64,000 bases of DNA from contig NC_072472.1 of assembly GCF_027596085.1 (NCBI RefSeq), positions 13,440,471-13,504,470 on the forward strand. The letters are read 5' to 3'. The stretch comes from Anoplopoma fimbria. Its lineage: Eukaryota; Chordata; Actinopteri; Perciformes; Anoplopomatidae. Position numbers and translations under genes: made by a program. The notes under the pieces were generated by a model. That model ran no database searches, was not told the DNA's origin, and saw only the letters and a list, made by a program, of their open reading frames with translations. Of this stretch, positions 12,640 through 58,429 are shown in pieces. Every line of letters starts with the position of its first letter. Positions within the stretch are counted from its first letter, which is position 1.

Positions 12640-13144
12640 AGTCTTTGCATTGCCACAGTGCTCAATGCGTCTCCAAGTGCGCACGACCAGTCTGCAGCAG
12701 CGCTCAGCAGCACACCGCTCGCCAGGCATCTGCTGCTCTGCGTTTATTCCCGGAGGCGCTTCTTTTCGCTCAATCATCCCAACAGGTGGATAACTCGAGT
12801 GGGGGAAAAAAAAAAAAAAAAAAAAAAAAAAAAACATCTGTGAAAATAAGCCCTGGTGCAAAACTGGACGCGTTGCCGAAGGAGGTGTAAACCACCGAGG
12901 AAACTTGCGGTGAGCTGAATGCGGAGTGCGCCGGTCTGCGTCTCCCCCCCCCCCCCAAAAAAAATAAATAATAATAACAAGACCGAATGAAGGTCGTGAT
13001 GAAAACTGACCGAATCTGGATAGACAGTGGGAATACTGTCAACTCTCCAAAAAAATGAGATGGGAGAATGCAGACTAGACTGAAAACCAACAAGAAAGAC
13101 GGACTGGCTTCATGCAGATCCACGCTGCAGCTTTCACATTTGGG
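12640..13144 (+). promoter_or_regulatory. Probable promoter / first 5'UTR exon region of trpc4
   Basis: This stretch is clearly richer in G+C and CpG (CGCTCGCC, CGGAGGCGC, GACGCGTTGCCG) than the AT-rich DNA around it. It lies about 3 kb upstream of the first coding exon, which itself starts with a probable splice acceptor at 16170-16171, so at least one upstream non-coding exon is needed. Candidate donors are GCG|GTGAGC at 12910, GGG|GTAAGC at 13145 and CAG|GTAAGA at 13440. A TATAAATA sequence at 13370-13377 would suit only the last donor. I cannot choose the true start site. Confidence 0.4.
12804..12834. repeat. Poly-A tract in the putative trpc4 5' region
   Basis: An uninterrupted run of about 30 A follows GTGGGGG. 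A second homopolymer pair (C-run then A-run) occurs at 12943-12964. Either the tracts are transcribed in the 5' UTR or they lie in the promoter. Frames through them give poly-lysine or poly-phenylalanine and are not genes. Confidence 0.9.
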
Positions 13145-13449
13145 GTAAGCCATCAAGAAGTTGAGGCGAATTATATTTTTAAAGCTCAAAACATGTGTTT
13201 TTATTAGTCCTCATGTGGGTGTCTGGATATTTTTCAAAAGCGAGAACGTTGATCACGATAAGCGAAGTTTAATGTTTCCCAAAGGTTAGTTATTTGCGCC
13301 ATTGTAGTCTACTTGAAAAATTCGCATGTTTTGTCTATAGAAGGCTTTTCACGCCAGCAGGGAGTAGACTATAAATATATCAGATGTAACTGTTGCCTTT
13401 GGGGTCCCTCCGCTTGTAACTGAGGAAGGATCCCAGCAGGTAAGAAGAA

Positions 13450-15559
13450 GAGTCCTCTCTCATTTTCACAACCTTTTTTTATTTCCAACCATGTTATTTC
13501 CTGTAAGCTTTCTCACACTCGAACCGAGAAAATAACAATGTCAAAATCTCATGGCGCCATTCACTGGAAATGGTTCACGCATTCTGCCAAGTGACACAGA
13601 CCTGTTGTCGTTTATTAATGAATGCGGGACAATTTTATAGCTGTTTTACTGCCATTGTAAACACAGTGCAGGCTTCTGTAAATAGGCTTAATGGGTTGCT
13701 GGAAAGCTCAACTATGCATTGTGTGCTGTCCAATCAATGCAACTTTCAGAATTAAAAAAAACATATCCCCTGCCTTTACACTTGAGTGGTTCTCTGCAAC
13801 AAAACTGCTCAGATTTTCTATTTCCAAATCATGTATCGATTCCAGGAAAGTGTGATTAGACTAAAAAGAAAAAGGGGCCCTCTGCACAGAAGGCTGAGCA
13901 TGTGTGTGTTTCAATAATAGCACACACGGATATCAGCAGACCATCCACAAATCCACTGGTGCTGGTGTGTTTTGCTCAGTGGGCAGCCTTCCTTTATAGC
14001 TGCTGTTTTTGTTCCCAATCAACTCAGTGTCTTTTTTTATTGGAAAAAGACAAATTAACAGCAAAAATATATGATGTATTACCAGATATAGGCTGCAGTC
14101 ATCTGTCAAACAAACACTAAAACATAATTATGTCTAAACCTTTATATTCCCCAGTGGAACAGTGACTCCAGAAATCACAGCTAACACACACACACACAAG
14201 TGAAATAGACTATAGAGACCATGACTAGCAGTGCAAAATGTACTTTTTTGAATAGTGTGGAATATTCAATTATGTTGAAATAATATTTCTGTTTGTGTTG
14301 TGCTTGGCATATGTGTATCACTGTTGCTGGGGAGTGGGCTTATGTTGTTAAAAAATGTTTATAATCAACAGACATTTCTTGCTGGCCGGACGGTCCCCAT
14401 CTGGCCAGTTCAGAGGTATTTTGATTCAAAATGAAAATGTTTCAGAAAGGGCTATTGCAAAATCAAACTAATGCCCAGGATCTCAGATGAAGGGTGAAAT
14501 CCTGCTACCAAAAGAGCTCTCCAGTAGAAAAAGGTCTCAGTGAGGAAATATGTCTTTTTATGAAAATTAGAGGCACATTAGGGCATCTCAAAGTGGCAAC
14601 TTGAGTGTAAGAGGAAATGACAGGTGACTATGGGGAAGAAATGTTGCTTAGGAACACGGGCCGACAGGGATCTGCATGATGTTCCTTTGATATCAACTAC
14701 TTCGGTGCTATATATTAGCTTGCATTTTAGCCGTCTTAAATTCCTGGTCTTTCAGCACATCCGAATGTGGCCACATTAGGGTTGCTAGTTCAAAACCTGA
14801 ACCTCTCCCACGTCTTTACAGGACGTTACGTTGCCTGGGAGTAACTTCCTGAAGTCTTGTTATCACCGCAAGGTTGCCAAGCAACCATCGGAGACTCCAA
14901 CAAGTTACTGCGCCAGCCAGGAAATAGTGTAGCAAGTCCCCTCCGTAAAATCACCACATGCCATTTTTATTCTTTTTAGGGCAGATTAATCAAACAAGAT
15001 ATAATGTAGTGAGCTTTAGAGTTGCTTTAAGGCGGAATTTCTCACCTTATGACTGAGCTTGGCTTGTCGCTTTTCTCTGTTTCCAGTCTTTGTGCTAAGC
15101 TAAGCCCTGCTGGCTCTAGCTTAATATTTACTGTACAGACACAAGAGTGGCATCAATCATCTCATCTAACTTTCAAAAACAAAGCACGATCAAGTTTTTT
15201 CCCCAGAACTTAACATGTGTTATTTTATAAAACAGTGATACTTTTACACATTTTTATAAAATGCTGTTTTTCTTCTTGCTCTTATAAACTAATTGGGCTG
15301 CTGTGAATCTGGTTATCCACTCATTATTTATTGAACAGAGATGCAGAGGAGGGTAGTAATGAGTTGTCCTAAGACAGGGGCATTACTTACTGGCTTCTTA
15401 AACTCCTTTTTTATATTTAGTAACCTGTAACTTTTTTCACTTTATCTTGTTTCATGCTTTATTCTTCACCTTCTCTGTCTCCTGTACCCCCTGCTTTCTT
15501 TTCCTCTCAGTCCCCTGTGGTTTAAAATCCTCTAAAGAGCAAATCCCTTGTGTTTGTAT
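13450..15559. other. Probable 5'UTR intron of trpc4, left part
   Basis: Non-coding DNA between the putative promoter and the first coding exon. About 15,020-15,180 matches an interspersed teleost repeat I recognise by phrases such as CCAGTCTTTGTGCTAAGCTA and ACTGTACAGACACAAGAGTG; a minus-strand relative occurs near 58,890-58,968. The rest is anonymous. Confidence 0.4.
15020..15180 (+). repeat. Interspersed teleost repeat (CTTTGTGCTAAGCTAAG family)
   Basis: Contains TTTCCAGTCTTTGTGCTAAG, TTTACTGTACAGACACAAGA and ATCATCTCATCTAACTTTC in the order seen in a very common fish genomic repeat. A related copy in opposite orientation lies at 58,890-58,968 (GATAGTTTGATGAGAAGATT ... TTAGTTTAGCACAAAG). 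It is non-coding. I cannot place it in a named superfamily. Confidence 0.55.
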
Positions 15560-15620
15560 TCATGTTTTTGCGCATTTGCTCAGTGTATAATATACACTGA
15601 GCAAATGCGCAAAAACATGA
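15560..15620. repeat. 61-bp perfect palindrome (30-bp arms, 1-base centre)
   Basis: From T at 15560 to A at 15620 the two 30-base arms are exact reverse complements around a single central A at 15590. The inner part reads CAGTGTATA-A-TATACACTG and the outer part contains TTTTTGCGCATTTGCTCAG and its inverse. A palindrome this long and exact is normally unstable in a genome, so it is probably young. It lies in the presumed 5'UTR intron of trpc4. Confidence 0.95.
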
Positions 15621-16171
15621 TATATACACAGTATATAGTCAACTCACTACTGAAACTTGTTTTGGAATGAATTCATTATTATGGTTGCTTAGTAATTTTT
15701 AGGATTAACTTCACAGAAACTCAAATGCTACTTAGTTATTGAATTGTGAACTCTATTTCCCCATCGTCTCTATTTAATTATGACAGTGTCTTTGCAGATC
15801 TCACCACTGCCAGATTCCAGAGATCTTGACCGTTGCCTTGTTAGGAGAAAATCACTGTGGTGTCACTAAAACTGCTTCTTTCTGTGAAGCTGCACAGTGC
15901 TGAAAGCATCACTTTGCTGTCGCCAGGGAACCACTAAGTCCGCTGCTGCCAATCAATAAGCAAGCGTCACTAATGACATTAAGTCATTAACTCGAGAATT
16001 AAAGATCTTATCATCCATTTCAGCTGCAACACTTCAAGCCTTCATCTCTCTCCATCTATATAATCCGTTCACCTCTGCTCCTGTCGTCTTCTCATCTTTT
16101 CTTTCTTGTGTAAGTCAATACCAACAACATATTTCTTCTTCTTGTAACACCTTTGTCCCTGTCCCCTCTAG

Positions 16172-16242
16172 TGTGAACTCCCCCAGCTTGGCAGCAGCTG
16201 TAGCAGTGTTTGCAGAGTGCTGGTAAGCTGAAGCCCAAGGAA
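16172..16242 (+). other. trpc4: 5' untranslated part of trpc4 first coding exon
   Basis: A pyrimidine-rich stretch ends in CCCCTCTAG at 16171, a good splice acceptor. The 71 bases from there to the ATG hold no upstream ATG and end in AAGGAA-ATG, with a purine at -3. The exon therefore starts with leader sequence and the promoter must lie further upstream. Confidence 0.6.
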
Positions 16243-34700
<18,458 letters not shown>

Positions 34701-35566
34701 ACTGTGGCGGTACATGGATATAACTAATAAGTAATGCTGGACTGAAGAAAGAAAGAGAGAGAGAGACAGACAATCAATGTGAGTTTCAAGAAAGGTTGTC
34801 TTTTTCCAGTTATTTCTAAACTAATGATCAGATTTGATCTTTGAGGGACTCGGGGAGGCTTTTGGTTTAACTTCTTTTAAATGCAGTTATATAAGAAGTA
34901 GGGATGGAGCGAAGGTAAACGGAGATATGTGTGAGCATAACGAGGATTTAGATTTTAGGAAGTCATCTTCGCTCATCCACACTGGTTGGAAAGTAATTAT
35001 TACCTGAAACTGATCATTTTAAACCTCTCTCTCTCTCTCCCTGTCCCTTACCTGACATGTGCTCTTCTTTTCAAGTTCCTTCATGAATCTCTCTCTACCT
35101 CTTTTCCTCTCCCGTTTATCTCCACACAGCTTAACTCCGCCCATCCTTATCTCACTAGAGCAATAGATGTGTTCTGTTTTAGACCCGACTCTCTGCCTTA
35201 CTCTGTCTGTTTCTGCACTTTACACTGGCATACAGTATCTTAAAGATGTGTCAAGCTCTGATCATGCAACAACAATTCTGTCAAAGTTTTACTATGCAAA
35301 ACCTGGGATTGTGATTTTCAGTAACGGTTCATGACAAGTATTCTCATCCGTAAAGTTGAACGTGGTTGATGAAGAATAATCGGAGATAAACAATATGAAC
35401 ACAGCTTATCATCCATTTAAAGCAACATATTATTGATGTTTTGTCACTCCCACAGATAATAAACTTGTTATTTTGAGAGATTTGCTTGTTTTTAACTGCT
35501 ACCTTTTAGATGTCATGTTAGTTTGAATAAATGATGTTATAGAAATTAAAACATAGATTGAATAAA
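34701..35566 (+). other. trpc4: trpc4 3' UTR
   Basis: Non-coding sequence from the stop codon to a cluster of AATAAA signals at 35458-35463, 35526-35531 and 35561-35566; a further one lies at 35785-35790. The first or third is the most likely end, giving about 0.8-0.9 kb of 3' UTR. Confidence 0.6.
35458..35566 (+). terminator. trpc4: trpc4 polyadenylation signal cluster
   Basis: Three canonical AATAAA hexamers occur in 109 bases, about 760 to 870 bases downstream of the stop codon. The last is followed closely by a T-rich stretch (CTTTATTTGGCTTTTTTC) that could be the downstream element. Confidence 0.6.
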
Positions 35567-36085
35567 CTCTTTATTTGGCTTTTTTCTATGTTTGTCAATG
35601 CAGCTTATAGACAGATGCAGACATGCTTGCTTATGTTGTGTTTTGCCGTATGACACTTTTGAGGATTTTACTTTTGCTGACAAAATTTAATTTTAGGTTG
35701 CTGCTTAATAAGTCTTTACAGTTTGTTTGGGTTAGGGTTATGTTTTTTAAGTTATTTGTAGTCATTCATTTATTGAGGTTGATCAATAAAAAGAACAAAA
35801 AACTGTGAGAAATAACTCCAAAAACATACTTACAAAAGTTTAAAGCCCTATTTTCCTTGCAGTTTTTTGTGGTTTTGATCTAATGTTTATGTTCCCCTAA
35901 CACTTAAAAATAGAGTTTTAAGCCATGAAACCATAACAACAAAGTGCCAAGCACGATGAACTGGCCACTGAACATGATGCATGTATACAAAGTTTGTTAA
36001 TGGGTTAATAGTTGCAGTTTACACATTTTATTTATTTAGATGACAATCTACCAGACACTGTGATTAACTTGGTTTAGGCTTTCAT

Positions 36086-36148
36086 TTACATTACATTACA
36101 TTACATTACAGTCATTTAGCAGACGCTTTTATCCAAAGCGACTTACAG
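36086..36148 (-). mobile_element. L2-type LINE/SINE 3' tail fragment
   Basis: Five TTACA repeats, then the same GTCATTTAGCAGACGCTTTT stem-loop tail as in the elements at 973 and 41,750. Only the last roughly 60 bases of the element (minus strand) were inserted or survive, so LINE and SINE cannot be told apart here. Confidence 0.8.
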
Positions 36149-36736
36149 GAAGAGTGTGGATTTAAAAAACTGATTCAGGTTCACTCCACTCCCCGGGCTC
36201 CAAATAAAAAATGCATCCATTTATAATGAAGGACGGTGCAGAGCCTGTAGATAAGTGTGGTTTGGGGGAACAAGGAATGAGGTGCAGGCTGCAAATAATC
36301 AGCACTAGATTTTTGGATTATAAATGTTCCCTGGGCACTGCATCAGTTCAATGAACCGCCTCTAAAACCAGACAGATTAAAAAAAAGAAATTTTCTAGAG
36401 TCTTTTTTCAATTAAATAATCTAGTTTAAAGTCTGCTTGTGTTGCAAAATGTTCTATTCGGTTACATTTACCCTACTGTTTTTAAACACGTAGCACATTA
36501 AAGTTTATATGTCGAACGGTTAGCTTGAGTTGTTTTGAATGGGGGTATTGCTAAACATTGATAATCCCAGAAGAGAGTGCCGTATCACGAGTGCATAATG
36601 TAGTTAGACCAAGTACAGAATAACTGAATGCTTTCAGAAAGCTTTTTCTTTCTTGATCCAACACAATCTGCTCATTAAATGCCCATGATTGTGCCTCCAT
36701 TAGTTCTTACAGTCAGTGCAGCAGAACCACACTTGC

Positions 36737-36737
<1 letters not shown>

Positions 36738-36822
<85 letters not shown>

Positions 36823-36834
36823 GTGTGTGTGTGT
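36738..36834. repeat. (GT)n microsatellite, about 48 units
   Basis: Almost pure GT with one GC interruption near the right end. It lies in the intergenic DNA between trpc4 and periostin. Frames of alternating Cys-Val are artefacts. Confidence 0.97.
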
Positions 36835-38498
36835 TATTGCATTATTCTTCCAATTATTGTTTGTTTAGACTTAAATGGTCTTCATGTCTGAACCCTTTCA
36901 ATTTTAGAAACAGTCAGGACTTTGTGAGTATCTAATGCATTGGTTTTGATTTTTGTTTCATGTTTCTTTTTTTCTTTTCTTGAAAAAGTGTGTAATCGAT
37001 GTTACATTGTGTGCTAGTAGCTAGTAGGTTTCAATCATTTGGAAGGATCTTCTTTCTCACTCTCATAAGTCTTTTTCTCCTTCGCAAATGAGTGTATATG
37101 CGTTTTAACGGCCATTCGGTACAGGAAGCCAAACCATGCTTAATGACTTTCTGTAAGTGGAGAAAAATATAGACAATGACAAGAAAGTCATTTTCTCCAA
37201 AGAATAGGAAAAAGAAAGAAAGCTTGGCAGAAATCTCAGGTTCCAACAACTTTACAACACATTCAAACTGTTTAAACCAAAAAACAGGCACAGTGTTCAA
37301 AAGTTCATGCGTGAAAGGAAAACCTCCCTGTGTATTCTCCTACAGACTAGAATTCTTTATTTTTCTCTGAACTGATCTTTTGAATTTGAATTTGTACTTT
37401 AGTGACTTCAGTTGGCAAACAAGTGACTTGGCGAATGAAAAAGAGATGAAATATTCAACAGTTGATGAAACTGCTCCATGTGTGATCAAAAGGCTGCGCA
37501 GAAATGCCCCTGGGTTTGTGATGGATCTGCCAAATTTGAACCAGACTGTCACGGACACAGAAAGATCATTGGCAAGCGCTTAAACTAGCATATAAACATG
37601 CTCACACTCACAATGCTTAAATCTTATTCAGGAATATAAATATTGTCTCATTCTACACATTTGATAACAAAATATTGATGTGTGACTTTCAATAATGACT
37701 AAACTGATTGTATTCTTAACCTCCAGATAAGGTTTAAATATGAACACACAAGGTTCGTAGTTCCAATTACATTTCTTAAAGTGAATACATGAAGAAAAAA
37801 CACATACAGAACATGGGAAAAGGAACAGGCACACACTTTCTTTAACCCCAAAACAAATCAAAAATATGTAAAAGCAGACCTGTTATAAAAGTTGATGTGA
37901 GACTGGAACAGATTAACATAAACTTTAGATTTTCCTGTTGTTATATACAGTATGTTCATGGCATTTGAAAACGTTGTGTAATCCAAGTTGCAGAGGACTC
38001 ACACATGGCTGCACTGACAGGTCCTCTCCACTAGGAGGGGGTGTCATTATAGGGTTGGCGTTCCTGCTCACTGCTTCCTCTGGGCCAATATCTTTCTGCA
38101 GGATCTGAGATTTAAAATAACCACCTGCAACCTGGAGAGGACTGTGGTGCAGTTCTGTGGGAAGCAACCGCTCAGCAGTATATAAATTCCTCTTAAAGTT
38201 TTGTCTTAGAGAATGGAAAGCTGACACAACAGAGACAACGGAAAGAGAGGCATTCAATTTACTTTGAACTTAAATCTAAGTGACAATCGTTTATGTACTA
38301 GGTGTGTGGCTGTAAATGTGTGTGTGGGTTAGGATCCAAGAGGAAAAAGGATAGGAAATCAATGAGGTTTACATTTCCGTAATTTCCAGGCTGGACTGGA
38401 TATGTGTGTTCCCAATCTGTAAAGTTTATCTTAAATGCTAAGATAGCATCATAGACAGGAAGTTGTCTCCAAAGGGAGGCATGCCGCTATCCTCCCAG

Positions 38499-38513
38499 GG
38501 GTCAGAGGGGTCA
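38499..38513 (+). promoter_or_regulatory. DR3 nuclear-receptor half-site pair (candidate)
   Basis: GGGTCA-GAG-GGGTCA is a perfect direct repeat of the half-site with a 3-base spacer, the arrangement bound by vitamin D receptor/RXR. It lies 1.24 kb upstream of the periostin start codon. The match is seen in the sequence; function is only inferred, and a 12-base match can occur by chance. Confidence 0.3.
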
Positions 38514-39620
38514 TGCCAGTTCAGAGAGAGGGAAATATCTTATCATTGCTTTACTACATCATAAGCACTTAAAATAAGAAACCAACCATTTACCTATACT
38601 GTGGTGCACTCTGTGTGTGGTCACATTTGTCGTTTAAACCACAAGATTTAGCTCTCAATTCAATGAATCAACATCAACAAAGGAGTCCTTTCCTGCATGT
38701 TTTCCAGTTAAGATGCATACTTGTTCATGCTCACAAGTCAAGACTGTACATGACGACATCCAGGGAGCCTTTGCCAACATGGATTTTCCCCTTTGAAGCA
38801 GTATCAGATCTGGCTTCAGCACAGGAGAAGGAGACGGCTGTAAAAGTTGGGAAAGGGAAGAACCTGATGAACGATGAACATGACAGCAGGGAGGATGAAG
38901 GGGATAAAGAGGAGCCGGAGCACAAATGGGAGTTTAGGGGAGGAAAGGCAGGCTGGAAATGATGAATCCACATCGTGAATGAGTGGTATCCCAAGGGAGG
39001 GATGGTAAAAATATATCATAAGGCTTCTGTCAAGCAAAGTGTAAACCTATTATCCACTCCGATATATCACCATGGGTCTGTGACTTTGATTTACAGCCTT
39101 ATTTCATCGCCTATTAAAAACATATCAGTCAATTGAATTAACATATTTAGTTGCTACATTTCAGAGGTGGGCTTTCTGTCTATGTGTGTGATTAAAATAG
39201 AATTCCTTTTTATAATTCACTCTCTTACCCTTTTTTTTTTTAACCGTGATGGGACTCCAAGTGTGTTCCCCTCTTAAAAATGTTCTGTGAATCTTAAGAG
39301 CATAGGTCAAAATATCATATACTCCTATAAAACATCAATCCACAGATGGAATATAAAGCTGTCATTATAGAGTGTAGAACGATGTTAAGTCTGAGGTACG
39401 GGGTGTCTTTGGGGCTCTGGGATGTGATGGTGGTAAAGAAATTCATGAGAAATCCATGTGCAGCACCGTGAGGGAGGGGGAGACAATAAGCTTGAGTCAG
39501 AGCAGGAGGTAGGATTTTGGAAGGGTGTGGGTGGGTGAGAGCAGGACGTAATGGTATGGAAAAGACAGTGAGGGAGTAATAAAGAGAGTGGGTGGGTATG
39601 GGTGTGTGTTAGAGAGTTGG

Positions 39621-39628
39621 TATAAAGG
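39621..39628 (+). promoter_or_regulatory. postn: TATA box of the periostin promoter
   Basis: TATAAAGG stands 134 bases upstream of the start codon; with the usual spacing, transcription would begin near 39,650 and leave a leader of about 105 bases. A GT-rich stretch (39,677-39,692) falls within that leader. A TATA-driven promoter fits a tissue-restricted matrix gene. Confidence 0.65.
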
Positions 39629-39754
39629 CTCCCTCTCTGACTCGCACTCACATATCTCCTGTTTATTTTTTTGGGGTGTGTGTGTGTGCGTGTGTTTATT
39701 AGACAACCGGAGCGTGTGTGTGTTTGTGCCCTTGAGGACTGATTCCTCCCCAGG

Positions 39755-55600
<15,846 letters not shown>

Positions 55601-56814
55601 ATCCAACAGAGAGAAAACACCTTCGGGATCACCGCAGAGACTGTATGCATCTCCAGTGCTCCTGGTTGAGTGCTTGAAAAACTGTGGACCAATAGGGAGC
55701 GATCTAATCAATCTAGCTATGTCTTTGCTCAGACCACCAGTAAGAATGATTGTTTACTATTCCATCTGGACCATACTGTTTGTGATAGGCATGTTAGGAA
55801 TCAGAATACCTTGTAAGTCATGTAAGTATGCAACGGAATTATGGACTGTTGCCGTGGGGTAGATGGTGTGTAAGAGAAGATATATTCTACCATTGAGAGA
55901 TTGTGTTTAAAAGTTTAGTTTTAATCATGTCACTTTGTTAACGGATGGCTTGGGAAGATTTTTGTATGTTTTTTTATGGTTCTTGAATTCAGTACAATGA
56001 ATGCATTTTAATGAATATGACAAATGAAACAGAGTTACCATTAGATGCTGTTTTGAACCTCTGTAAATTATCACATGGTGATTAGAAAAATACAATTACA
56101 TTTTATACAGTTTTCAGAAATTCTTTCAAGCTTCCATGTCTGTTTTTACTCAACAAAATCATGTTTCATGCTGTTGAATGTGATCCTGAACTCAGTATGT
56201 CCCTGTACAACCAGGCTCAGGCTGTTCTCATACACTGTTCTTAGCTGTACCTACGGAAAGTAATTTACTATAATTGTTTCATAGCCCACATAATCAATTT
56301 GCATGTAGTCCGCGTAAGTATGAGCTAGGACAGGTGACATAGTATAAAGAGCCGTGGTATAGGGAGGAGGTCTGGGGAAGATGGGAGGGTCTAAAAACAA
56401 AATTTAACTTTCACCAAGGAGACCGTTGTTGGTGTCCAGTGTGAAACTCAGAAGTCAACGTTGACTTATCTGTCAAATAACTTTTGCACTAAAGTTACTC
56501 CACTTCTGTAGTTATTTTAACCCAAACCACAGCCTTTCCCTTAACCTAACCAATACGTTTTTATGTCTAAACTTATCCAAGTATTTCAAAAGTGCTTATC
56601 AGAACCCAAACCAAGATCTTTTCCTGAACTTAACCATGTAGTTTTGTTGCCTATGAGCTGCACTGATGGCTCAAGCTGCTGGATATTTGTAGGGAAATGC
56701 ACAAAAAAACAAGAAATAACCTGAATATATCATACAAACCATCAAATGAGGATATGTTGACATGCTTCACAATCATATTTTAGTTTTTTCCTCAAGGAGA
56801 AAGTGCTAAATAAA
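55601..56814 (+). other. postn: postn 3' UTR (candidate)
   Basis: No AATAAA is found for the first 1.2 kb after the stop. The first canonical signal is at 56,809-56,814 (GTGCTAAATAAAATG). The end of the transcript is thus a guess; a variant hexamer could be used earlier. No other gene is seen here. Confidence 0.35.
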
Positions 56815-57979
56815 ATGAGCATATTGACTTCAGAATACCAATATGTGTTCCATTAATCTTATCTTTCAATTGTTATTGCTAAAAGTGCTATGGAACCAAA
56901 CTAAGTCAAAACCTATGCATCATAAAAAAATGTAATATAGAACAACATCAGTGCCTAACAGTGAGATATTAGTTTATCTCAAATCTGCATTATCTCATTT
57001 AATTTACCAACACAAAAGTAGAAGAGGATGAAGCTTCAATGTCCCACCATCAACCACATGTTGACATAACCCCTACCTTCTATATCCATATGGAACTTAA
57101 CCAAAGCTCAGTAAACAACATAAAAATGTTCTGTATATTTTGTGAACAAATTTCTAAGATGGTGAGGTTTATATAGTTCTCTGACTTGATTTTTTAGTTT
57201 ACCAAATTTGTTTAAGTCGTAAGTTCAAAATTTATATCACATTATTTTTCTCTTACATTACATCAATCTGTCACTTTTCTGCAAACCACAGATACATTGA
57301 ATTTTGATAGACTGTTTCTGAACCAAAACTAATTTTTGTGTATCAATTGTATCATGTTTTAACCGCTCGTGGGGCTTTTGCCTTTTCAAAACTGGATTCT
57401 CAAAACCTTTAGTTTCACCTTGGATATGAACACAGGTCTCCTGGGTAAGGACTTGCATTTTATTCATCCATCCATCCAAACCAGCTTATTTCCCATGTGG
57501 ACTTTGATTAAACATATTTGTGATACATCAAATACAAACCATAATGCGGAAAAAAAAGATTCTCCCAAAATTTAAATGACAATGCAGTTTTTTTGTATAG
57601 GAACATGATCTTTCGGAGACTATAGACTTTACAGAAACATAGCTTCCAGAATATCAACATGAATGAACAACTTGCGGGTGTGTCGAGCAGACAGGCCTAC
57701 ACTTGCAAATCTGTCATCTGTCATGCTTTAGAACACTTACCTTGATCATCTACCAAATGAAACTTATAAACTTCACCCGAAAAAAATGTGTTCAAAGGAT
57801 TTCCAAAAAAGCTATTTCATACAGATTTGTCTTTTTCATCTCCTGAACAAAATGTATCTGCATGGTGAAAAAAATGTCATAAACATTGTATACAACAACA
57901 GGCCAGATTTGAATAACTACATAACAGTTAAACTATGCTCTATTTACCAGTAATTCAGTGTCCATCTCATGTGCGACTG
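56815..57979. other. Downstream intergenic DNA, nothing recognised
   Basis: AT-rich DNA. Reading frames are short and none has splice sites or similarity I recognise. Confidence 0.45.
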
Positions 57980-58026
57980 TATGTTATGATAAACTGCGAC
58001 TCTATCTTGCAGTTTATCATAACATA
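57980..58026. repeat. Hairpin: 18-bp perfect inverted repeat, 11-base loop
   Basis: TATGTTATGATAAACTGC and its exact reverse complement flank GACTCTATCTT. It is AT-rich and lies 2.4 kb downstream of the periostin stop codon. It may be the end of an unidentified small transposon; I saw no target duplication. Confidence 0.9.
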
Positions 58027-58429
58027 TATTCCTTCTGTGAAGAAAACTAACATGGGACTGTGCGCCAAAAAAATTACGAAATAGGACTGAATGTGTAGCT
58101 CTGTTGCAAGATCATTAAAATGATCCATGGCAGGTCTTCCAGTTCGGCAGCAGCAGAGGGGAGTTGACTGCATCAGAGGGGAGTTGAAGTTTGCACAAGG
58201 ATTGCTGGCTTAACGTCACAGAGTGCTGATAAAAAGGTGATGAAAAGAGGTCATGATAGGATGTCAGCTAACTATGTGTGCATATGCAGCACATGGGTAC
58301 AGAAGCTTGGAGTCTTTGCATTATTTTGCATTGAAACAGTCAACACAAAGTTGATTTTGTCTCTGCAAGTTTATTATTTGAGTTAATCACCAGGATGAAA
58401 TGTTTTTGCTTCTTCTAGTTCTTTATTCA

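Larger units (their letters stand above)
36149..39600. other. Intergenic DNA between trpc4 and periostin
   Basis: No supported gene. Holds the (GT)n array at 36,738 and the DR3-type site at 38,499. A 115-codon frame at 38,615-38,962 has no recognisable similarity or splice context. The last 200 bases before the TATA box are G-rich. Confidence 0.5.

Noticed and set aside
12514..12890. Frames with poly-Lys or poly-Phe
   Set aside because: Produced by the A-run at 12,804-12,834; no other coding sign.
15560..15620. Palindrome as a transcription terminator or microRNA precursor
   Set aside because: A bacterial-type terminator has no meaning here. The stem is perfectly paired with a 1-base centre, unlike a microRNA hairpin with a proper loop.
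16210..16242. Start of trpc4 upstream of 16,243
   Set aside because: The extra in-frame codons contain no ATG; the ATG at 16,243 gives the N-terminus conserved in TRPC4.
36679..36935. Plus-strand frames of repeated Cys-Val
   Set aside because: They are translations of the (GT)n array; similar Cys-Val and Thr-His frames at 42,825-43,939, 52,056-52,335, 60,495-60,880 and 62,656-62,952 are rejected for the same reason.
38615..38962. 115-codon plus-strand frame upstream of periostin
   Set aside because: No recognisable domain, and no splice or promoter context linking it to a gene; the acidic-lysine end reflects a GA-rich stretch.
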